Source of the DNA: Cavia porcellus | Taxonomy: Eukaryota; Chordata; Mammalia; Rodentia; Caviidae | NCBI RefSeq assembly: GCF_034190915.1 | Contig: NW_026947484.1 | Location: forward strand, 190,582,982 to 190,646,981 | DNA: 64,000 bases | Direction: 5' to 3' | Part shown: positions 57,241 to 64,000 of the stretch, piece by piece | How positions within the stretch are numbered: position 1 is the stretch's first letter | Layout: each line of letters opens with the position of its first letter | Made by a program: the position numbers and the translations under genes | Notes under the pieces: model-generated | Database searches by the model: none | The model's input: only the letters and a program-made list of their open reading frames with translations | Told to the model about the DNA's origin: nothing

Positions 57241-57430
57241 AATGGAAAATACTTTATATAGGATACTAACTTTACAAAAATTATGTTTAGAAATATCACT
57301 CAGACTACAAGATGAAAAAGGTAACAGAAAGGGTAAGACAGAAGAAGATAAAACAGCACATGGTGTGATAGCCTAGGCAAAAGTTGTAGCAGAGGGGATA
57401 GGAAGAATATAATAACTTTTAGAAATATTA

Positions 57431-57490
57431 AAAAGACAGAGCCAGGTGTGGTGGTGAATGCCTATAATTCCAGCAGTCTGAGGGCTTGGG
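57431..57490 (+). repeat. B1 5' fragment
   Basis: 'gccaggtgtggtggtgaatg' and 'cctataattccagcagtctg' only. The 3' two thirds are missing. Confidence 0.75.
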
Positions 57491-57642
57491 ACAGAAGGTA
57501 GATTTTAATTAGACATGAAGTCCTTGGATGGGGGAAGAATCAAGTTGACTTTCAGATTTCTGGCTTTATTAGCTAGAGAGAATGGATAATGATTAGGGTT
57601 ATTAAACCGTAGGGTATGGGACTACAGGTTGGTTGTGAGAGT

Positions 57643-57983
57643 ACAATGGTTTGACTATATTCCCCAAATTCACGCATGGAAGGGTGAACCCATATGCAAC
57701 AGTGTTGGGAAGTGGGGCCTACGGGAACAGTTTGGGTCACGAAGATGCTAGTCTCGTGGAAACATCAATGCCAGTATAAAACGGCCTCAGACAACAGCTT
57801 TCAGGGGTGGGTTTTGTCTCTTCCATAATCTGAGGATGCTGCAAGAAGGCCCTCAATAGATCAGATGCCAGTGCCTCCACCTTAGACTGCCCAGCCTTCA
57901 GAACTGTGACACAATGAACCTCTGATACTTACTAATTACCCAGTCTCAAGTGTTCTGCTCTGTCAGCCCTGATCAGACTAAGA
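57643..57983 (+). repeat. MaLR LTR (MST/THE type)
   Basis: 'caatggtttgactatattcc' at the left, 'gggaagtggggcctacggga', 'ttcagaactgtgacacaatg' and 'actaattacccagtctcaag' at the right. Confidence 0.8.
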
Positions 57984-58473
57984 GCAGAAGATGAACAAAG
58001 GAAGTGTGAGGCCCTCATGGTACATTTGAGGAGACAATAAATCAAGAGATTGGTTGAATACACAGGTCCATGTTCCTGTAGAGAAATGAGATGGAAACAT
58101 GTGGGAAGCCATTATCCTAAAAATGGTAACCTTCATGAGTATGGAAGAGAAGAGAATCCAGGAGACGAACTAAAGAATGCTGCCATTTAAAAGAGATTGA
58201 CTCATCCAGGAAGCTTAAAAGGAAGCTGTCAAGCATCTGCAAAGGCAAAAAGAAAACCAGAGAACATGGTATCCCCAGTGCTAAGGTGAGAACTCTCAGG
58301 AAAGGTCTGTGTACCCAGTAACAACAGATGCAGCAGCGGGGCAGAGACCCACCGAGTTCCTCAGATTTGACCGTAAGAGCTTCCTTCATTGGAAGCAGTT
58401 TCAGAGAGAGGATGGGGCCCTTCTATCTGTGGAGAATGAACAGGATAAGAGGACTGCAGGTGCCTGCTGTCCC

Positions 58474-58634
58474 ATTATTATTATTATTATTATTATTGAG
58501 ACAGCGTCTCACTTATGTATTTCAGACTGGCCTTGAACTTACTGTGTAGAACAGATTGGCCTTGAGCTCTTGGTGATGCTCCTGCTTCAGCCTCCCAAGT
58601 GCTGGGATTACTGGGATGTACCACCAGGCTCACC
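58474..58634 (-). repeat. B1 SINE, antisense, with (ATT)n
   Basis: (ATT)n at 58476-58497, then 'gagacagcgtctcacttatg', duplicated 'gactggccttg/gattggccttg', 'cctcccaagtgctgggatta' and an end near 'accaggctca'. The triplet repeat arose from the former A-rich tail. Confidence 0.92.
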
Positions 58635-58779
58635 TTCCTGCAGTTCTTTAAGTCTTTCTCTGTCTCAGAGTACAGAGATAAGTGAGGCTGACAAATAGCA
58701 ATAGACAATGTGGTAACTAAAAAAAATGGTTTCATTTAGAATATAACTAAGCCATAATTTTTCTAGAGAAAAAATTTTT

Positions 58780-58930
58780 TATTATTAGTAGCTATCATTT
58801 ACAAAATGACTTTAAGCAAATAAATTATTTTATTTAGCCCTCTAAATACCATTTAAAGTAGATACTATGTCCCGCTGTCACATATGAAGACACGAAATGT
58901 CAGAAAGATTAGATTATCTGGCACAAGGTC
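58780..58930 (+). repeat. MIR fragment
   Basis: 'tagctatcatttacaaaatg', 'ttatttagccctctaaatac' and 'cacatatgaagacacgaaat' fit the MIR core and 3' region. Confidence 0.55.
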
Positions 58931-59192
58931 TCAAAACTTGCCAGAGCCCCTCAACAGACAGACACCAGCACCCGACCTCCATGCAAAGTCTGCGCCCCCT
59001 CACTGCAGCCACAATTCCACTCCCGACCACTTTGTGCGCCTGGTCTCTTTTTCACTGCTCAAGTCAGGCACTGACATGGGTGGCCAAGGAATTCCACCCA
59101 CCACTGTGGGAGACACAGGGAAAAGACAGATAGCTAGGCCTACACATTTTGTTCGGGGACAATTTCTGAATAAGAAATAAAAAATCTCAAAT

Positions 59193-59308
59193 AAAAGGGG
59201 AGGAAGAAGGAAGAAAGGAAGGAAGGAGGGAGGGAGGGAGGAAAGGAAGGAGGGAGGGAGAGAGGGAGGGAAGGAAGGAAGGAAGGAAGGAAGGAAGGAA
59301 GGAAGGAA

Positions 59309-59354
<46 letters not shown>

Positions 59355-59355
59355 A
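59193..59355. repeat. 163-nt uninterrupted homopurine tract
   Basis: (GGAA)n, (GGGA)n and (GAAA)n blocks with no pyrimidine on the + strand. The long Ser/Pro frames on the minus strand are artefacts of this tract. Confidence 0.95.
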
Positions 59356-59418
59356 CCAATTGGTTTTGAGTCCCAGAAATCTTTGCCAGGGACTCATTAA
59401 GTTCCCTTGAAAGAGAGG

Positions 59419-59494
59419 CAGAGACAGAGACAGAGACAGAGACAGAGACAGAGACAGAGACAGAGACAGAGAGTGTGTGTGTGTGTGTGTGTGT
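59419..59494. repeat. (CAGAGA)n then (GT)n
   Basis: About nine hexamer units followed directly by about 11 GT units. Confidence 0.93.
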
Positions 59495-59499
59495 TGCAA

Positions 59500-60270
59500 A
59501 TTAGTCAGGGGAGGGGTGCCCAATGGACACTTATGTGCGCACCTATGCAGGGTATAGTGCCAAATACCTTGGCATAAATCAGTCTATCATTCTTAAGATT
59601 ATAATACTAAACTTATGAACATTTTGCAAAAATTATATCTGGCTTGGAAGGAAAAAGCTGTCAAAGGGAAGACTCAAGCTGTCTGTAGAGATACATGAGG
59701 AAAAATGCTAAGACTTGTATTTGACACTCTGGAGGACAAAACCGGGGCCAGTGGGTGTACGATAAGGAGAAGATGCCTGGCTTTAACTAGAGCTGTCTAC
59801 CCAAAGACGGACTGAACTGCCCAGGGGAGTGTGAGCCAGGAATTGGAGGTGCTCAGGCAGAAGTGAGAATGCTGGAGTAGAGGGCTCAGCCTCAGAGAAG
59901 GCTCAGATGGCCTTTTAGGCTATTCCAAATAAGATTAGGAGGGTCCTTCTGAACAAAATGGCTAAGGTTTCACACACTCAGGCTTGGCCTTTCGTCTCCC
60001 CCGGATGAATTCTGAATAGTGTGCAGTGTAACAATTGGCATATTCCTTTATTCACAGTCTGGACATTTATAGCAATGCAACTGTGATATGCAAGAAAAAA
60101 GGTATTTCTGGCTTTAGGAACTCTGTGTCTTTTCTAAGATAAAACGAGTGGGTATCTACTTGTCTTTAATCAGGCAGGTCTGTCATCCTGGAAATGTCAA
60201 GGACAAGGTGTAGAGAATGGATACTGGTGGAAAGATAACACTAGTACGTCAATAGCAGTTGTGGGATTAT
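59500..60270. other. No gene recognised
   Basis: No repeat or exon recognised. Confidence 0.35.
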
Positions 60271-60274
60271 GGAC

Positions 60275-60443
60275 TTTTTTTTTTTTTTTTTTCCCTTGAT
60301 TCTTTATTTTCTATTATTAAAATAAACATAAAAACGTAGTTTTTATGAAAAAATCAAGTTACTGAAAACATAATATGGATTTAATATAATTGTGTTGTTA
60401 TAAATAAATGAAAACAAAATGTAAAGGTCACTCTCTAACTTTG
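60275..60443 (-). repeat. Possible retroposed mRNA 3' end, antisense
   Basis: An 18-nt T-run (60275-60292) is followed 11 bp later by TTTATT (60303-60308), which is AATAAA on the minus strand. This is the spacing of a poly(A) signal and tail of a retroposed transcript. The AT-rich body has no coding frame and I could not find its target duplication. Confidence 0.4.
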
Positions 60444-60456
60444 CTGATAACATCTT

Positions 60457-60624
60457 TTTTGCTGTTTTTTGTTTGTTTGTTTGTTTGTTTGAGACAGGGT
60501 ATTCCTATGTAGTTCAGGCTGGCCTTGAACTTACTTTGTAGCCCAGGCTGGCCTCAAACTTGCAATCCTCCTGCTTTAACCTCCTGGGTGCTGGGATTAC
60601 AGGCATGCCCTACACCTGGTCTTC
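60457..60624 (-). repeat. B1 SINE, antisense, 13-bp TSD
   Basis: (TTTG)n tail side, 'gagacagggtattcctatgt', duplicated 'caggctggcctt/caggctggcctc', 'gtgctgggattacaggcatg'. Target duplication CTGATAACATCTT at 60444-60456 and 60625-60637. Confidence 0.96.
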
Positions 60625-60870
60625 CTGATAACATCTTATAATCTAAATAATATTTATTTAATCACATAAAAATAAGTTATACCAAAACAGTGAAAAGTAA
60701 ATTACTATGTAAAATATTATATATAATTTGGAGATAAATCCTTTTGGTGATGATTTCCTTTGAAACTAACAAACACACAGCCACTTTTTAAGTCCTAAAG
60801 ACTGGATCTCAAATTCATTCATTCATTTACTCATGAGGCACTTAGTTTTTATTATGTATAAATACCTGTC

Positions 60871-61228
60871 TGAAAGGATTTTGGCCCAGATTGGACACTG
60901 TAGCTGGTAAAGCCTTGGAGGTGGAACCAAGGAGCTCTATCTTCCCCGCCCCTATGAATTTACCTGTGGCTCTATCTTCCCCTAGGAATTTACCTGTTGC
61001 TTGAAATAAATACCAATGGGCTACCTGTGCATCACTAATGGCCCTCAGGCACCACCCCAAACCTAAGCTACATGTATGCCCCTACCTACTCCACGTGTCC
61101 AATGGAAGATTGCCAGATCCGAGAAAGAATGCTGGACCCGGTGGGTCGGGGGCTCTCTCGCCGCATTCTTAAAATAAAGGTCATTTATATTTTGTACTTA
61201 TCTTTTCAGCCGCACCATAATTCTATCA
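60871..61228 (+). mobile_element. Solo LTR with 5-bp TSD
   Basis: 358 bp, TGAAAGG…TCTATCA, flanked by CTGTC at 60866-60870 and 61229-61233. AATAAA in 'cttaaaataaaggtc'. It has a local duplication 'ctctatcttcccc…aatttacctgt' (about 60936-60995) absent from 51699-52040. A 5-bp duplication fits class III or some class II elements; the family name is unknown to me. Confidence 0.85.
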
Positions 61229-61234
61229 CTGTCC

Positions 61235-62465
61235 TCAGTTGATTGGCAGACCCAACAATGAGTGATGTTCCTTGTATCAAAGTGCTCAGATTCTACCTGG
61301 AAAGAGATCATATATTCATAGTTCTAAAACTTAGAGCAGAGAACAAGGTATTACACAAAGCAAATACCAGAAAGGTACAGGTTTGTCAAAATTCTTATCC
61401 TTTCTGGCTCAAAAAGCTCCCTTTCTGAAGATGCTTCTTTGTTGGGCAGTAACTTTTTAACTTATCCTATCTTCCAGCTGAGATTCTTTGGTTAGTATCT
61501 TCCACAGAGCAATCTTTAGAGAGTCCAAGGGTCTTTTCCTTGTTCTGACTGTAGTTTCATTCATTGTGGGTCCATTGTAGGATTTCAAAGCCAAATTTGT
61601 TTTGGGAATTCCAGGCCATGCCTTTGTCTGAAGGAAAGAGGAAGGAGAGGTGTACAGCTGCATAACAACACAATCCAGGTTAACTACTGGTAATGGATAT
61701 AGCAGTGTGGGAAGGAGAGCTGCTCTCAGTTTGTTGATGAATAGCAGCCTCTCCTTATCTTTCTTTCCCTAACTGGAATTAAACATTACCACATTCTTCC
61801 AAGCCTTACCTTTTGTATCAGTAAGACTATTCATAGGTAAAGTAGCTAAGACCATGTGGTGTTGTGGAGGAAATTGGGAGCCCAGAGATCTGCCCTAATT
61901 CTAGGTATCTTATTTCTAACTAGTTTCCCTTTGGGTCTCAGTTCTCTCATCTGTTAGGTAAAGGAGTTGAACTGACTAACATCCATAAGCACCTTATAAA
62001 TTAGAAACAAAGGTTCGTATGATTTTATATTGGATTCATTTCCTAATCATGAGTCATCAGTCAACCTCTGGCCTTGCAAATACAAATTATTCCCTAGTGG
62101 TGGAAATTAAAGCACTTAATTCTCTTAGGGAGCATGTTGTACCCTCTGAATGCTTATGTACAGTATTATCTGGGAAGCTGAGGCAAAGGAAATGGCTCCA
62201 AAAACCCTCCTGGGATCTAAATGCAAAGTAAGACAAGCTATGACATCAGCTGCCATTTTCTCTGTAAGTAGACCAAGTAATACAAATATCAGTATTAAAT
62301 TATGTGTGCATACTTTTTCATTTTTGCCTGAAAGTAAAATACAGTCAATTCTTTGCTCTTTAGGTTATGTTGAAAGAACAGAAATGGTGAGCATTGAATT
62401 ACAGCATTTGACAGCTTTAGATGACTTTAAAGATTAGACCCAAAACTCCTCTCATCCCAGTAAAG
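61235..62465. other. No gene recognised
   Basis: Frames up to 95 codons (62150-62437 +) have no domain. A GTAAGA donor-like site at 62227 has no convincing acceptor partner. Confidence 0.35.
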
Positions 62466-62476
62466 AAAAAATGAGG

Positions 62477-62618
62477 CTGGATGTGGTGGTACACAACTGT
62501 AATCCCAGCACTCAGTAGGCTGAGGCAGCAGGATTGTTCCAAATTTGAGACTGGCCTGGGCTACAAAGTGAGCTCAAGGTCAGCCTGAACTGCATAGCGA
62601 GACCCTGTCTCAAAACGC
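62477..62618 (+). repeat. B1 SINE, 10-bp TSD
   Basis: Full B1 with duplicated 'actggcctgggctac' and 'aggtcagcctgaactgc'. Target duplication AAAAATGAGG at 62467-62476 and 62619-62628. Confidence 0.96.
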
Positions 62619-62629
62619 AAAAATGAGGA

Positions 62630-63654
62630 GTGTAAAATGCGAAGTGTCTCGATCCATTGTTGACTTCCTGAAGCATATTTTCTCAATTTGCCTCACTAAG
62701 CCTACTGTAATTGGAAATACCACCACCTATGTGCTAAATAAACAAGCACTTGTCCCTCACCACAAGAACAGTGAGTAGCAGCGGCAGATGCAGGGACTTA
62801 GTCGCCTTTGTCCCAGTTCAGTTTCCTTCCACCGCCCCTGTTGCTTTTCAGCATTCCTGAAGGTTTTCTAAACCCTCACAGCGGGGCTTCAGGGAAGTTA
62901 TTCCCTGGGAATCTGCCCCTCCCTTTCCAGAGCTGGCTCTGCTCTTCCACTGCATGAATTATAGATGCAAAAGGTCACTAAAGATTGAGTAGAAGATAAG
63001 TTCCTTTTCTCACCCCAGTGTCTGTCAGTTAGCAAGGTAGGTTGCAACACTTACAGTTATCAGTTGTTTCCATAATAACTTATTGTTCTAATTTATCCAG
63101 AATTCATTATTGCTATGCGCTGTGCTTTAAGAAGGAACATTGTGTACTAACCATAATGAATCAGTCATCTGGCTCATGTCTGAAAATTATATATGACTAG
63201 TTGTCATTCATAACTTGGAGCAGCCACCTATTAATGTTTGATGATTTTGTGACTGAAAACTGATTGCCTTCAACTTCTAACTTCTGAATCCAGCATGTCC
63301 ATCCATGCAGGTACTGTTAGGGACCAGCGGGGCAGTTGGATCCAGGGGAAACAGGATTCAACTAGACATTTCAGTTCACATTAGAATCTTGCCTTGCACA
63401 TCAATAAAAGAATGACTAATAGATTTCGGAGACTTCCTCTCATCTGTAACTTGTTTTTCAGATTTGTATTTGCTTTACACATGCTGTTTCTACACCTAAA
63501 TGATACTTGTAAGAATTGATTGGCTACAGAAATGTAAATACAGCAATAATGTTAAAAATTCTGTCTGGGGTTTCACAGATCTAAATAGGTAAAGAATCCC
63601 GTTTTGACATTTATGTGTGGTAATGTTTCACCATCTTTGCCTTTTTGTTTCATC
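62630..63654. other. No gene recognised; possible LTR-like piece
   Basis: 63317-63440 ('tgttagggaccagcgggg' … 'caataaaagaatg') has LTR-like landmarks but is too short to assign. Otherwise single-copy-looking DNA. Confidence 0.35.
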
Positions 63655-63666
63655 CCAGAAAATTTC

Positions 63667-63791
63667 TTTTTTTTTTTTTTTTTTGTCGGTATCAGGGATT
63701 GAACTCATAACCACGGGCTTACAAGGCAGGCGCTTATGCCGCTGAGCTAAATCCCCAGCTCCCCCCTTTTTTTGTTATTTCTTTTTTTTTT
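63667..63791 (-). repeat. ID SINE, antisense, with extra 5' sequence
   Basis: T-run, 'gtcggtatcagggattgaac', 'gctgagctaaatccccagct', then about 30 extra C/T-rich bases before the second target duplication. Duplication CCAGAAAATTTC at 63655-63666 and 63792-63803. Confidence 0.92.
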
Positions 63792-64000
63792 CCAGAAAAT
63801 TTCAAACATACCCAAGATACAAATACTAGAATAATTAAAACTATACACCAATCGCCAGCTTAAGTAGTTTTCAAAATTTTGCTAATACTGTTTCATTTCT
63901 CTTCAATACTTTTTCCCGCCTACGGTATTTCAAAGTGCACCTGGCAAGTCAAGATCTCTTCAGTTCAGTTTTCTAATCTTGGAAACGATAATGCAATTTA

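Larger units (their letters stand above)
56065..58440 (+). repeat. Long decayed L2 with later insertions
   Basis: L2 3'-type phrases appear in order at 56067-56290 ('caagcatttacttaggagac', 'ggcactatgctagctctggg'), 56475-56760 ('gcatgtgcaaagatctaaag'), 57330-57420, 57495-57625 ('gggggaagaatcaagttgac') and 58000-58120. They are interrupted by an antisense L1, a B1 fragment and a MaLR LTR. Parts beyond 58130 are uncertain. Confidence 0.5.

Noticed and set aside
59000..59523. 119- and 127-codon minus-strand frames rich in Ser, Leu, Phe and Pro
   Set aside because: Translations of the homopurine tract and the hexamer/GT repeats; no information content.
62150..62437. 95-codon + strand frame with an internal GTAAGA
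   Set aside because: No credible acceptor, no domain, and donor-like hexamers are expected by chance dozens of times in this window.

Overview
The window is repeat-dense mammalian nuclear DNA, almost certainly from a rodent. Three things point there. There are many B1 elements with the rodent internal duplication (the 'aggccagcctgg' block occurs twice in a monomer). There are B4-type B1+ID fusions. There is a large set of tRNA-like ID elements with a shared 3' half (…GTTCGATCCCTGGTACCGAT + A-rich tail). That ID subtype is not the rat/mouse BC1 form; a beaver/kangaroo-rat type lineage is a guess, not a demonstration. No bacterial genes, rRNA, functional tRNA gene or CRISPR array is visible. 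No complete protein-coding gene is recognised; this reads as intergenic or intronic DNA. Three short splice-flanked open stretches (2975-3127 +, 13763-13945 -, 36853-36915 -) are listed only as candidate exons.

Layout. 0-7.4 kb: unique DNA, B1/B4 copies and a decayed provirus (1872-7343) whose two LTRs share the same 4-bp flank and whose 5' LTR is followed by a Lys-like primer binding site. 7.4-19.6 kb: mostly old DNA with MaLR LTRs, MER5-type DNA transposons, MIR/L2 remnants, IDs, and a perfect 15-bp-arm hairpin at 14929-14966. 19.7-34.9 kb: a nested complex. A class-I (gammaretrovirus-like) provirus with a tRNA-Gln-type primer site is split by a near full-length sense L1 (22103-29430, 15-bp target duplication). 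That L1 is itself split by an antisense 5'-truncated L1 (about 24213-25510) and by an ID element. The provirus keeps broken gag, pro, RT/RNase H and env-TM. 35-51 kb: unique DNA with IDs, B1/B4, MIR, L2 and a young 5'-truncated L1 (41099-42870) that carries an ID and a CpG-rich 422-bp solo LTR with a 6-bp target duplication. 51-64 kb: two related solo LTRs (51699-52040, 60871-61228), a long decayed L2, a MaLR, MIRs, B1s, a 163-nt homopurine tract and a terminal ID.

Nothing here forms an operon or pathway. The interest lies in the order of insertions, in small structural changes inside the elements (duplications, microsatellite birth, lost signals), and in the few splice-flanked open frames. 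Repeat family names come from sequence resemblance by eye; boundaries without a target-site duplication are approximate.
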